Source: Lingula anatina (Eukaryota; Brachiopoda; Lingulata; Lingulida; Lingulidae). Taken from it: DNA of 64,000 nt. The stretch covers positions 264,377-328,376 of the forward strand of contig NW_019774391.1 in assembly GCF_001039355.2 (NCBI RefSeq). Reading direction: 5' to 3'. The translations under genes and the position numbers were made by a program. The notes beneath the pieces were generated by a model. The model saw nothing but the letters and a program-made list of their open reading frames with translations, had not been told where the DNA came from and searched no databases. Below are positions 44,149 through 56,700 of the stretch, in pieces. Every line of letters begins with the position of its first letter. The first letter of the stretch is position 1.

Positions 44149-45249
44149 CCTACACACAATAGATGGGAAGTAATTAAATATATTCATAAAATAGGTAAAT
44201 TCCACTTTTTCGGAAAGATTTTTTCAAACACCCCTTTTTTGATCAAATTCTTCCTGTTTAAGATTTCCGAAAGCAATTCCTTTTTCTAAAGTTTTATATT
44301 CTATATACATGTAAGTTGATGGAACTACGGGCGTTTTAAATATGATAAAAGATATGTTTATTTTCACGGCTTACAGTAGGCCTAATATTTTTAGGATCTT
44401 GAAGTTCACTATTAAGTCAACGTCTGTGCCAAATGTTGTTTCTATCTTGTCTAGAAATCAGTAGGTGTAGGGCCTAAAATTTCGGGAATTTACTCCTCGA
44501 GTATCGGTATCCGGTGTTGTTCATCTCAAGGAAGTACATGATGTATGTTAAAATGCCATACAGATTTTCAGCGCAATCTGCTGTGCTGCTGAATAGAGAT
44601 TCCGCAGCAGTGAATTTCGTATTACTTTTAGGCCTACCTTTGACTGATTAAATAGGCCTACATCTGTTTTTTCATGAATTTCGAATACAATAAATATATT
44701 CACTTTAATCAACTTGAAGAGTTTATTCATTCACTTGACATCAGTGCAGGCACTGCTTGTGGTGATAACCCTAATGGGCAAAAGGGTTTACACGTGTCTT
44801 GTTGTTCTTATAAAAAGTCCTAACCCCTGTAACGCCTTTAAATGGTAGGCCTACCCTCTAATATCAGAGGCCTCTAAATTAATATACAAAATTAAAGTAT
44901 AGGGGTGATACAATAATGTTGTAACAGACTACTAGCGCGCCCCGTGATCAGAGAGTAAATAGATGGTTCGTGCAGGCCAGAAATGCCAGTGAGCTGTCCG
45001 GGTGCCTTCCTTTTTCTATATTTTAGAATCAAAGAGGCGATCCTGTAAAAATCATGAGATGACGTTTCAAGCCTATAAATAATCTCCTCTTGGCTTTGAA
45101 TCATTTGAACTATATTTCAAAAATAAAAATTTCACAAGGACCGTAGATTTTGTAACATAATACATGGGTTCGTTTCAAGGTTGCTGTCCTCAAAACCAAA
45201 AGACCAATTATCACAGTGCTACTAGTCGCGTAAGTGGGTGAAATGTTGA

Positions 45250-45412
45250 AAAAATGGATTGCGAACGGTGCCATTTGGTACGGTTTAGAACTATGGTTCA
45301 GCTTGTCCAAATTCTAATTTCAAGAGGGGAATATTAGTGTGATTTTTTCAGAAATCGAAGGGGGGGTCAGGACCCCTCTGACACACCCCTCCCCCTAAAA
45401 CCGCCACAGTGT
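45250..45412. repeat. Dispersed repeat, copy A (ends in CCGCCACAGTG)
   Basis: Shares 'gcgaacggtgccatttggta', 'cggtttagaactatg', 'ctaatttcaagagggga' and a terminal 'cccctaaa..ccgccac' with 58925-59058, and shorter pieces with 53630-53740. The CCGCCACTG end, read inverted, resembles CAGTGGCGG-type hAT element ends. Confidence 0.7.
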
Positions 45413-46814
45413 TGACGATATTCACAGATATAACTCTGTCTTATTCATGACACAAATCGCTCGTCCTGGAGAATGCACATATTTCACCCGAGGCCCTAGT
45501 AGAGGGTGATGACTAGACACCACACTGACACGTTTTCCTCCCAAGATGAGGTGTACAGAGTTAACTAGTTCAGGGTTGCGGAGGGGGGGGGGTAGAGAAG
45601 GGTGGAGCTCCCAAACCTAGAACACATTGATTAAGTACCTGAGTCCTGATATTGTCTCTCTTACACACAATACAAGATAAAATATACGTACCGAGGTACT
45701 AAAAAGCTAGGCTTTCTTCATCCCAAATGTCCCCTTCAAATATGGACCTGGTACTGAAATGCCCCGATCTGAGTGTGCAATTCACGGGCCTTCCCATGAG
45801 GTTGAGCCCTAGAACGGTTGTGAACTGTTTTCTGGTGTTTTGACATTAAATATATCATTTCTGTCATCAATTTCATATCAACAATAGTAGGCACTACGTA
45901 AATGCTTTCAAATTAGCGTAATCTCTCTAAATACAACTTCTTGCTTTATCAAAACGCAGTCAGCATATAGGGTACAACATATTGCACAAAAACAGCTTAC
46001 ATAATGGTCTTCACCTCTCTGTTAATGATCACAAACCATCCAATTCAAGGCTTTTTGAAAAACAGACCTAGTTTTTTTGGTATTTTTAAATAAGTCTTAA
46101 ACTTAATTTTTTTTTAATATCCTCAGAGTACCAAATGTTTCATTTCATTTTAATTTTAAAGCAATTTTATCAATCGTATCCTCACTTATTGAATTTAACA
46201 ATTAATATTGTACAATCCAACATTTTTTATTAATAAAGAACTTTCTGCAGCATTTAATGCCATCTGTCATTTGTTACATCTTGAAAACATTACTGTTCAG
46301 AGTTTCCGAATATGAATAGGCCCTACGGGTAGAATATCATGGGCGTCCTTCAGGCTGGAAAAAGGAAGCCATGACCTATCGATTAAAACCATATTATATG
46401 GAAACCGATGTTTTGGAGAGTATTTATATCTTTTATTATTACATCATTTTTCTAAATCTGTATCTTGCTATGAAAAATTAGATTGAAAATCCCCGACAGT
46501 GGCTGGGTCACAAAAATTGTAAAATTTTCGATGGGAACGCTTTAATACGTTCTTAAAAGTGAGAAAAATCTTGCTGCAAAGCTCTGTTGAATTTTTTGGT
46601 TTCTTGTCTATGTTGAGAAATTGGTTTGAATGGATTACGAAATGCACCTGACATGAACAACTGATTATTAAAAAGATGTTTTATTACAAAATTTGAAGCT
46701 TTTAAGACTGTTTCAACTTGTTATATTTTATCGACAAGCTTATAAGCAACACATTTCACGTAAGGTAAGGCAGATACTGTCGATTTTTGGGGCATTTGGC
46801 ATCATTGTCTCCAG

Positions 46815-46927
46815 AAGTCTCCAGAAGTGGTTTACCGTCTTCTGCGGCAGGTGGCGACACTGTGGTTTCGCTTTCCTTGGGCAACTCCGGATAGGGCTTT
46901 TTGAAGTTATGGCCACAATCTGAACAA
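46815..46927 (-). pseudogene. Copied piece of exon 2 of the E2-fusion gene
   Basis: On the minus strand, about 110 bases are essentially identical to 51083-51190, coding the stretch from CSDCGHNFKKPYPELPKESE to the AAEDGKP end. It lies 0.6 kb beyond the 3' end of the gene at 47511. Beyond the shared block the sequence differs (LLETSGDNDAK, with a short CTGGAGACTT doubling). It could be a dead copy or an unused alternative exon. Confidence 0.8.
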
Positions 46928-47510
46928 TTAAACTCCAGAAAAGAAACAAAATGCATGAAGATACGACATCTGGAATTCATGGATAATGAGCAGTTCATTA
47001 TGGTTGCTTTTTTCAAAGTCAAGTTCTGTTTTTAAGAAAAAGTAAAGGTACAAGTTTAAAAAAAATCCTTAAAATCAGAAACAGGGATGGGAACGGAGAA
47101 CAGTTAGAAAAGCTGACAAACCCAAAAGCTGAAATTCCCCCAGTATCTAAACATGTAAACACCGTCCTTCTAACCTGTCACTTTTATTTTAAAAGGAAAT
47201 TAACCTCCAAGATGAACAAAATTTTCATGTCTGAAAATCACTTGTTGGTGCTTAATGTGGTAGATGAACTACAGTGTACCGATCACATCAAGCTGAAAAC
47301 ATTCAAAAACCGTGGTCGTGATTGGCATCAACCAATTGTTTAAATACGCAATGAATTTGTCACGTACTTGATGTTCCCTGTTCCCTTCAGTCTAGAAAGA
47401 AAGCTTAAGAGCAATTGTCTTTGTAATATTTCAAAAACTACTTTTTGAAATCTTTTACAGAAGATTAGTTGTCACAAACTGTTTGCCTTTAAGCCACTGA
47501 CACTGTTTAG

Positions 47511-50500
47511 TTAGGGCCGCTTTTTAGCAACGGGTTTCTTCCCTGGAGATGGCACTGTTGCTGCGCGTTTTCCTCTTCCTCGGCCTTTTGCATTTTGAAC
47601 TTCCTCCTCTTCATCTGTATCTGAGTCGTCGTCCTTGACCTTTCTTTTGGTGGCACGCCCCTTTGGTTTCTTTGCTCCTTCCTCTTTCACGGTTTTCTTC
47701 GAGTTTTTCGACTTTCCTTTTAGGTCCTCCGTCGAGGAAGCACAATCTTTATCATTTTTCTTGGCTCCCTGTGCTTTTCCATGTTTAACCTCTTTTCCTT
47801 TCTTTGAATCCGCACCCGCAGTTGCTTTGTAGCGCTTCAAGGCCTGTAAAAATATATAGATACCATCAGTGCAAAAATACAATGAATGGTTTCTTTCAGT
47901 TTCTTTAAAACGCCTTTTTTTTTAATATTGACATGTGCAGCGTGTTACCGTAAGAGAGATTTGGCGATAAACACGAAAGAATTCCTTTTGTAACAGTCAT
48001 CTGGCTATTATTTTACTTTTTTTCTCGTCAACGTTGGCTAATAATTGAACATAAATCACTGACAGCCACAAAGAATCAGTCATTCGACTAACAGTTTCGT
48101 AGGCGCGGGGGGTGGGGGTAGGGGTCCGGGATAGGGGGTCCAAAGACCCGCCCATCTGACAGGAAAAGGTCTGATCTAAATGAAAAATTCAATTTATAGG
48201 TTCTATATCAAAGATTCTCAAGTTGGGTCAACTCAGAGGATAAAAAGTCCACTTTTTCAAAGAAAAAAACTCTGAAATTGCTTACTATAGGCCAGTAATA
48301 ACATGCGCCCCTTTCCTAAAATAAATTTACGATTTCCCCATCACTACTTACCTCTGTCCAGCCGCCGGCTCCTTTCCAAAATGACCAGTGATAGCCGTCC
48401 GTATTGATAGCAAACTCTAGGGATTCGATCAACTTTTCGAATAACTTATCGTCCGGTATAGGGTCCAAGCGCAACACCTACGTACACAATAAAGGTGCAA
48501 TGGAAGTTCATCAATAAGCTCTTTCAATTTTATTTCCATTGAAAATCACTGAGGTACAGTTTGAAACTAACGCGGCCTCACATTTAAGGAAGTGACATGT
48601 AGCATTAAGCGTTTTATCTCTTATAATAGTTGCCAAGATGTTTCTAAACCAGGGTCAAAAAAAGGAATTTCCTTGTTCCATATATAAAGAGTTATTTACG
48701 TGTGGTATATATGAGTTATTTACGTGTGGTATACATGATACCTGCACATCAGGTATAATGAAATATATATTACCTTAAACCAATCTTCATAGGATTTCAT
48801 GGTCTCAATTTTGCTACAAGCAGCCTTCATTTCAGCAACCATTTTAGTCGTTGGAAATCCAAAGTTTTCGTCATACCGCTTCACAACGTTATCTCTTGTC
48901 ATACTTTTTGGCATAGCAATGTCCAAGAATAAAACCTGTAAACCAGTAATTTCAATGTTTATCGGTGATAATTTTTGCACTTATAAATATCTGAAATATA
49001 GAATTTTACTTGCGAAAGAGGGGCACATAGATTAAGAGCCACTTCACCTAGTTGCATAGAGTTCAAATCATAACAAATAGTGCACAAAAACTTCACTTCA
49101 GCATTTGATCTCCCAATATTCATCCCATTAACTAAAAACAAATTTTGCTGTAAATAATAGTTTTTAAATTTTTTTCAAAAATACAAACCTGGAACGCCAG
49201 TATCTTCCTGCTTACAGCTGTCGCTTGCAGTGTCTTTTCTAACCGATAGTTTTGCGGCGTGTCCATAAACCCCAGCTTGGCGTCATCTTTGACATACCAC
49301 ATTACGTTACGTCTCCAACTCTCTGACAAATAGGCGTCCGAAGCATCTTGCCATCTGAATGCATTGGTTAATATATAGACAAATATTAAAGCTGTTTTTT
49401 TTGGTCTTTTTTCTCTCCTCTTTAGCTTCATTATCATGCCTAGGGTAAACGCGTGTATGAGTGAAAAAAGTAACTACCCATCTCGCACAGCGGTTAAGGC
49501 GTTCATTTTACACTAACGAGTTTCAGTCTGTACTTACGTGTATTTATTTGAAGCCGACAGCAACATCAGCCACTCTCCAATGTGAGGGCATGCCTTCTTG
49601 CTGCGATGATCTTCATCGGTGATAAATTCCTACAGATGAAGGTTTATATAATCAATTATGCACGAATCTGAGAACATACTGTTTAGAGTGTTAATATTTT
49701 CATAAATTTGGGTCAAACTTTTATTATTATTATTTTTCTGGATAACTAAATTATGATAACTGGGATGGAAGTCGCGTGCAGAGTTTTAAAACTCTCCTCT
49801 AGGCAAATAAGATCAGAACTGTCTATGTGAAACATATAAGCCTATTCTGTGCATGTTTTGACGCCACAAACCAACACAATTCTTCCATTTATCCCCAAGA
49901 GACGCTGAACTTACTTTAAGTTTCTCTTCCAACATGTCTTGCATTTTCGGATACTCCTTCAACGCCCATAGGAACAAGCGATGGAGGGCGAAGTATCCAC
50001 TCAGGTGGTTATCACTAGCGTGCTGCGTCCCTTTAGAAAACTCGACCACCGTTGCAGCCATGAGGTTTGGTATCACGCGCAAAATTATCGTCTCCATGGG
50101 GGTGCTGTCCCTCTTACACCCCGGCAATATTTTAGACACCGCCCTCATCGTTTCTTCAAACGTGGCTTTGATTTCTTCGCCGTGCTTTGGATGAATGTAA
50201 AGTGGCAGAAAGAACGCTAGGTCCTCCTTCATGATGCTCTGAACGTTTCCTACAGACTTTTGCATACTGTAGAAAGAATCGCCGGTTAGAAACTCGCACG
50301 GGGTGGTCAGAGACGGGCGATGGTCTGGACCTGATTTAATTAAACCGTAGCCATAAAGTTCCTCCCGGCACTTGGGCTTCACAACCTGGGATGGAGAAAA
50401 ATAGCTTGAAGTAATCACACTCACTCGTGCTGTTTTTTTTTGTTTTTTTTTTTGNNNNNNNNNNNNNNNNNNNNNNNNNNNNNNNNNNNNNNNNNNNNNN

Positions 50501-52014
50501 NNNNNNNNNNNNNNNNNNNNNNNNNNNNNNNNNNNNNNNNNNNNNNNNNNNNNNNNNNNNNNNNNNNNNNNNNNNNNNNNNNNNNNNNNNNNNNNNNNNN
50601 NNNNNNNNNNNNNNNNNNNNNNNNNNNNNNNNNNNNNNNNNNNNTTTTTTTTTAATAACACGTAAGGGCTGGTTCAGAAAAATTATAAATGAATTGTTTG
50701 AAATGATTTGAACCAATTTGCATTAATTTTTTTAAAAATCATTTTTGTGTAAAACCTGTGAAATTCTGAGTGAAAAAATGGAATTTGTAACATTTACAAA
50801 TGATAATACTGTGTATGATAATCATCCAGTTGTATTTTACACAAAGGAATATAATACTGGATGGATTTCAAATCCGAGAGGGAGACACAATGTCTAACAG
50901 ACAAAATTATGTAAACACTGATAATGTTTGATGGGCTTTATGATAATTCTCATGTAAAGATATCAAAGTAAAAAAAATCTTCCAAATCAGACTGAAAGAT
51001 GGATATTATCTACTTTCTTTTAAAAGAATTCACTTGAGGTAAACATACTATACCTTAAACGGCGCCTTTGAAATATAGCACACTATATGTGGTTTACCGT
51101 CTTCTGCGGCAGGTGGCGACACTGTGGTTTCGCTTTCCTTGGGCAACTCCGGATAGGGCTTTTTGAAGTTATGGCCACAATCTGAACACTTAAACTTCTG
51201 GTTGCGTTTCAGGTTTGCTTCGTTTGTTCCTCCTAAAGCTGTCAAATTGAATAAATTAGATGTAGATGACACTAAAACCGTGGTTTTTGTCGCAAGGCAT
51301 TGTTGTGGGATACCCTAGTGCAGGATATTTATAAAGGATGAGCGCATTTTTTTCATCAAATATCCAAACCATCATAATCTAGCTTTACTGATCTGCAGCC
51401 CGATGCGTGATTCAGTTCGTATGAAATTTGTATTTAAAATAACTACTGGTGAAGATTAGACACAAAATAAAGAAGGTTTTTATTTCGAAAAATTGAATGA
51501 CAAAGGCACAATGATCAAATAAATTTTAAACCACACAAAACAAAACCAAAAGTTTATCCCGCAAATAAGTTTTCAGAAAACCCGATTTATTCATACCTGA
51601 ATTGGCAGACTGAACCTCGATGAGAAACGACAGCATATTCAACAGCACTGTCTGTACGGTGTACCCGGGAGACCACCCCATGGCCTTGTCGTTCGCCCAT
51701 TCCCGGTGCCAATCGGCAAAATCCGAGAAAATCGACAAACAGACTTGCGTTCCCTTCTTTCCATTTTTGGTGGCTCCTCCGTGATACTGAAAACCATGTG
51801 GTACAAACTCTGCACTTGGAGACCGATAGGGGTAGTTTTCAGGAAAGAATAGGATAAGGTGGTACACGTTATCATCGAGTTTAAAGTTACAGTGCCACTC
51901 AAACATGTCGCTATCTAGAGGAGCGGCTGACACGTTGGCCACTGGGGACTTCTTTAACTCTTCCAAGTCCTGCAGTAGCCTTTTCATAGCGCGTTTGCGT
52001 TGCGGCTCTCCCAT
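47511..52014 (-). CDS. E2 ubiquitin-conjugating (UBC) domain fused to a long uncharacterised region, 650 aa
   Basis: Eight coding exons with matching phases: 51597-52014, 51054-51238, 49915-50385, 49538-49629, 49189-49354, 48774-48935, 48352-48477, 47511-47843. Residues 1-139 are a UBC fold: ILFFPENYPYRSPSAEF, QVCLSIF with the presumed catalytic Cys92, and WSPGYTVQTVLLNMLSFL. The usual HPN triplet before the cysteine is not seen (HGGATKNG instead). A CSDCGH pair (157-162) follows, then GYGLIKSGPDH, a long helical region of about 350 residues, and a Lys-rich acidic-basic tail (DDDSDTDEEEE, KGRGRGKR), probably nuclear. The ATG at 52014 fits the start of E2 domains; the frame is open upstream to an acceptor at 52075. 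An AATAAA lies at 47183-47188. I know of no named vertebrate counterpart. The first E2-type function is inferred. Confidence 0.85.
50455..50644. other. Assembly gap (190 N) within an intron
   Basis: A run of N flanked by poly(T) on both sides, in the intron between the second and third coding exons of the E2-fusion gene. A missing exon is unlikely because the flanking phases match. Confidence 1.
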
Positions 52015-52589
52015 CTTCAAATTATGCAGATCCAATTTATATAGCGAATGGTTTTTCTTTTTTTCAGCTACAATTCTGAAACTGAAAAAGTTAAAAGAAA
52101 AATTACTTCTTTTTTCAAAGAAAATCTCGGATAGGATACGTTTAAGTAATTTCACTTACAATAAATTCAAGATGTCTTTCTGAAATAAATGAGTATGGCG
52201 AGAGAACCCAAGTACCGTTGCCCATCGGCAGTACGATATTTAAAGGTGAATAATGTGCACGTGCCCCCTCCACTCCCCCAACCCCCCTCCCACCACCCCT
52301 TCGACCCTCAATTACCATAAGGCGTTCACTAGATGTGGTATCCAAAACGTTTCAGGAATGTATTCCTGACACCCCTTTCCTCCCCTCCAACCCCCGTTCC
52401 TGAAGGCTGTATCCACATTCGACAGTACTACCGTTCTTTATTTCAGACTTTCTGTTAGACCAGCATCAGCTGCATTCAGCAAAAATCGATATCAAATGCC
52501 ATTTTATCTTATATGTCATGAGCTATTTCATCTTATCTTCATACATAAATAGGCCACTTTGTCCTTCAAAATATATCTACTTCATTATG

Positions 52590-52855
52590 CCTATGAGGGG
52601 GTCTTTCCTAATGAAACTGTCGGTCTACGTAGATCGATCCAACTTCGCGGGGACTCTCGCTGAATGCAATCAGATTAACAGATTAACACGCCTCTTGTTT
52701 CGCTTAACCACTAGTTTTTTTTTTCTGTGCTCTGCTCAACGCCAGGAGGAGGCGTGTTAATATGTTAATCTGAATGCCTTCAGTGAGAGTCCCGAGGAGT
52801 TGGATCGATCTTCATAGACCGAAAGTGTCATTGGGAATGAGCCCTATGGTATACG
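52590..52855. mobile_element. Foldback MITE with GATCGATCCAACTTC arms
   Basis: The left arm 'gtctacgtagatcgatccaa' (from about 52624) pairs with 'ttggatcgatcttcatagac' near 52800. Inner arms 'gactctcgctgaatgcaatc' and 'gaatgccttcagtgagagtc' are also inverted partners, as are 'cagattaacacgcctc' and 'gaggcgtgttaatatg'. No coding potential. The outer arms resemble the elements at 40835 and 42590. Confidence 0.75.
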
Positions 52856-53629
52856 TGCGAAATAAGCCTTCCTGTTTCATTATCATATTTTTGAGAGCCC
52901 TTTTAAAATTGGCTTTAGATTATTCCATTTAAGTCCGACAAAGTACTAGTAAAAAACAACAATTATAATGGATTTGGATTTTTTGATTATTAAATAAGGG
53001 TCCTATTTAGATATTGCACTGATTGCTGATTGATAAGGCAGTGGGCTGCTCCTCAACACAACTCAACACAACAACACGTAGGCCTACTCCTCTAGTCTCA
53101 AGTCTAATCCGGTTCATAAAATCACGATCAGGCTTTGATTTCCCTTTTTCACTGTAGTACCCACCTTCTGTGGCGATTAACAGGTTTTCGTCTGTTATAA
53201 ACTACGATCTGCCGCTTTATATAGCCTAGGAATAAACAGCGTGTACGGGCAGGCCAGAGCTTGTACCGGTGACAGAATAACAAAAACGCCCACACGAAAA
53301 TTTTTACTTTGGGGCGACAGGTAGAGCTGTCCAAGACAAGCCATGCAAATGTGTTTGGTGTGGCACGAGAAATGGCTTCAAAATCTCAGCAAGTGCAACA
53401 GTAGCGTAAAATGAAGAAAGAAGTTGAACCCTTCGTACTATATGATGTGTGACAAATTGCAACCAAGACGAGAGATGTCTTATCTACAAGGAGGCTAAAT
53501 GTCACAAGCAAATAATGTTATCAGCTAAAGAATACAAGTTGTTTGTTTACGTTTCAAACAGGCTCCCCAACTATAGGCCTAGACCGGTTGTCCATCTGCA
53601 GGGACGGGCCCCCGAAAATCTTTCGTAAA

Positions 53630-53740
53630 TTAGAGGGCGAACGGTACCATTTGTCAAAATTCTAATTTCAAGGGGGAACCAGAAATCGAAGGGGGGGGGG
53701 AGGCAGGACTCCACCCCCTAACCCCCCTCTAAATCCTCCA
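53630..53740. repeat. Dispersed repeat, copy B (partial)
   Basis: Carries 'gagggcgaacggtaccatttg', 'ttctaatttcaag' and 'cagaaatcgaagggggg' in the same order as the copies at 45250 and 58925; it is shorter and more diverged. Confidence 0.6.
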
Positions 53741-56700
53741 ATGAGCTGTTTAGTTCTTAAGATTGGGTCTGAGTCATCTCAATCCAAAGGATCTCCACCC
53801 CACTCCAAATAACTGTAAAAATCAGAGTCAAAATGGCCGTGGTGGCAAAATGGATTGAATATTGAGAAGATACTTTGATATTCCTTTAGAGATTAATTGC
53901 AAATAATGGAAGTTTAACCCTCATTTTGTTTGGACTAATGGTCGATAGTCGTTTCAAAATTCAGTTATCGGGATTTGACAGTCAGTTTTGACTTCTCGAA
54001 AACAAAGCGGTTTAAAGCAATTCAAGCCAAGATTTTGAACGCATTCAAAGTGCATGAATCGCTTCTTGGTGAACTTATCTGAGGAAAATTAAAAATTTTA
54101 AAGCACATTATTAGTATATACGGTAAAATCGTTGAATATACGTTTTGTCGGGAAAATTTTGGTTTGGAAGGCTTCAAGTTTAGATTGGGTGCACGAAACT
54201 GGGAAATAAAATTGCAAATTTTGCAAACTTCTAAAGGTTTTGATGCATTGTTAATTTCTCTGGTAAGATGAAACAAACAGTGAAGCAAGCCATGTTGTTT
54301 TAAATGATTTTTAAACAGTTTGATAGATTCAAATCCAAAGCCGTCTGCTCAACATGCTGTATTACGCATGCGCAGGCGCTTTCTGTCTCTGGTTGCTATT
54401 ACAGCTCAACTAGCACAACAGTATTGTCCAAAAAAGTTATATAAAATTTATGTCGTTTTACAACATATAATATCAGGCAAAATATCATTAATCTGTCGTG
54501 ATCGTAGGTGGGTCCTGCCAAAGGGAGAGAGGGAAGGGGATGAAAAGAGGGGGGATGAAAAGAAGAGAAAACATGGGAGGTGGAGTCAAACTATTTTGTC
54601 CATTTCTTGGTGTCAGTGATCCTCCAATACAGAACATTTTGTTACTAAATCTTAAAAACTAAATGACAGTTTATGATATACCTTATAGCTTTTTTATGAA
54701 AATGCTTACAGGATGTTTTCTCGTGTCGGATTTATCCAACCGTTCTTTCTTAATACGGGTTAATATCGAGGTAATTTTAGGCCTGCATACTAAGACCTAT
54801 AGGCCTATATATTTCCCTAGAGGCCTATCTGAATTCAAAACCAGATTTGCAACTATCTCAAATAAACAAATAAAATAATAAGATATCGGTTGAGATATCA
54901 GTACCATTATCAGAGGTCGGAACCTGTTTATTTAAATTGATACGTGTGTTTTGAAGAGAAGGCGGTACAAAGCTTTCATGACAAACGTGCAACATAAATT
55001 GAAATTTTGATGTCTAGAGACTGAATGATCATTAAACCAACGACAACACTGACCTTAATGACCCATATTAGTGGGGCCGAGCCTCATGGACCTCACGTAG
55101 ACCCTTATATATATTGAGTGAGTTTAACTCCCGAAACTGCTTAAGACTTAAATGTTGGTTTATGTTTTATAAGATAAATGCCTATCCCTTCTTTTCCTTA
55201 TCCATCCTAACTTTCGCTTTTCTCTTTTTTTTCTATTTTTATATCCTTTGGCCTCTCCACGTGACTTATATCAGGTATTCAAAACGTCTCCACTCCAAAT
55301 GCCGGCCAGGGCAATGACTTGGAACGTAACCAAAGCTACCGTTAAATAACCCAGCAACTATGTCAAGATGCCCATTTTATAAAGCTTAATAAAGCGACCA
55401 CTTACAAAATATCTAATGTCATTGACAGAATCACAGTCCAGCTATACTTGTTATTTTGCGTACTCGTGGGCAAACCTTAAATTGCACTAATACCGCACAC
55501 CTCAAACCGCGGCACTACAGGTCAGTACATTGTTATTTTCCTTATTTACCCCTTGTTATAAAAGTAACACTTGTATAACCCACGCAAACGTGTTTACTGT
55601 ATGGTGTACTGGTATATCTTATATTTTACATATAAAACAGCTTCCAAATTTATAGTTATAATACATCCCATAAAGCAAGAACAAATATATATAATAAGTG
55701 TCTTATAAATCCAAACAAAAGGGTGGAGGTTTTTTTTTTAAGCAGTGAAGCACATGACACTACAATGAATGAATGAATTTAATTTCAAAACCAGGCGCCT
55801 CTATCGAGTTAAACAGTGTGGTCTGCAATATTATATGGATGACAACATTTTTAAATCTAATTCTAATATTCGGCTGAGTATTAGCATGGTACGTCTACTC
55901 AAAGTGTCCATCTGTTATCGTAAAATTTTTGGAACATTTGAGTATTGAAGGCGCTCGTTTAAATTTTATATCACTCTCTTCATTTTGAGATATATATTAC
56001 TAATTCTTTTATTTTTTAAAGTTATCTACTTGTAAATTGCCAACCAAAAAAAGGCTAGTCACGAAAACCTTGCGGGAAGGTCAAATGACATTTTCGCCAT
56101 TTTACTCCCCCTAGATGACTAGACAAGCCAAGCGGAGAACATAATTTAAAACGCTTCATAAATACCAGAAAGAACAACCTATTTGTAAAAAGATGCCCAA
56201 CATTCCTTCAGTATCGATGAACATTAGTGCAAGAAAGTCAAGCGCCGATGAGAAAAAAAAAGGAAAATTTTGCTTTTAGACAGCATGGATATCTTACGAA
56301 AGGCAACTCTTCCTGCTTGAATATTTGTGTTGCAATCACTATGACTTTCGAAACTGTTCATTGTGATATTTCACCAACTGCCGGGTAACATCGGTTTTTC
56401 TGATCCAAATGCACATTGTTATTGTTGGAACCCCTGGTATAAAAATTTATACCTTTTCTTTGAACAATTTAATCAGAATAATTTGCTATATTTGAAAATA
56501 AGCATCCAAAAGGGTAAACAGTCATATATAATCTTTTCCAAAGTCTCAGTTCCATCGAGCTGAAACATGCACGGCATTCTTTTTAACATATTTTACGAGA
56601 CAAAACATAATTTTCAGCTGCATTTTTAAAATAAATCTCGTACAGCGCCGACGTTATATTTGACCTCGGCCATTTTCTGATAGCCGAGACCCTGGGTCAT

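Larger units (their letters stand above)
44149..47510. other. Region without a supported gene; repeats only
   Basis: I searched this stretch for the C-terminal exons of MYG1 and did not see them. It contains a dispersed hAT-like repeat ending near 45412 and a copied exon piece at 46815-46927, plus AT-rich sequence. Confidence 0.45.

Noticed and set aside
49465-49525. tRNA-like stretch (GCACAGCGGTTAAGGCGTTC, then a TTTTACACTAA loop-like part)
   Set aside because: An A-box-like and anticodon-loop-like sequence are present, but the acceptor stem and B box (GGTTCGAATCC-type) do not form. At most a tRNA-derived relic.
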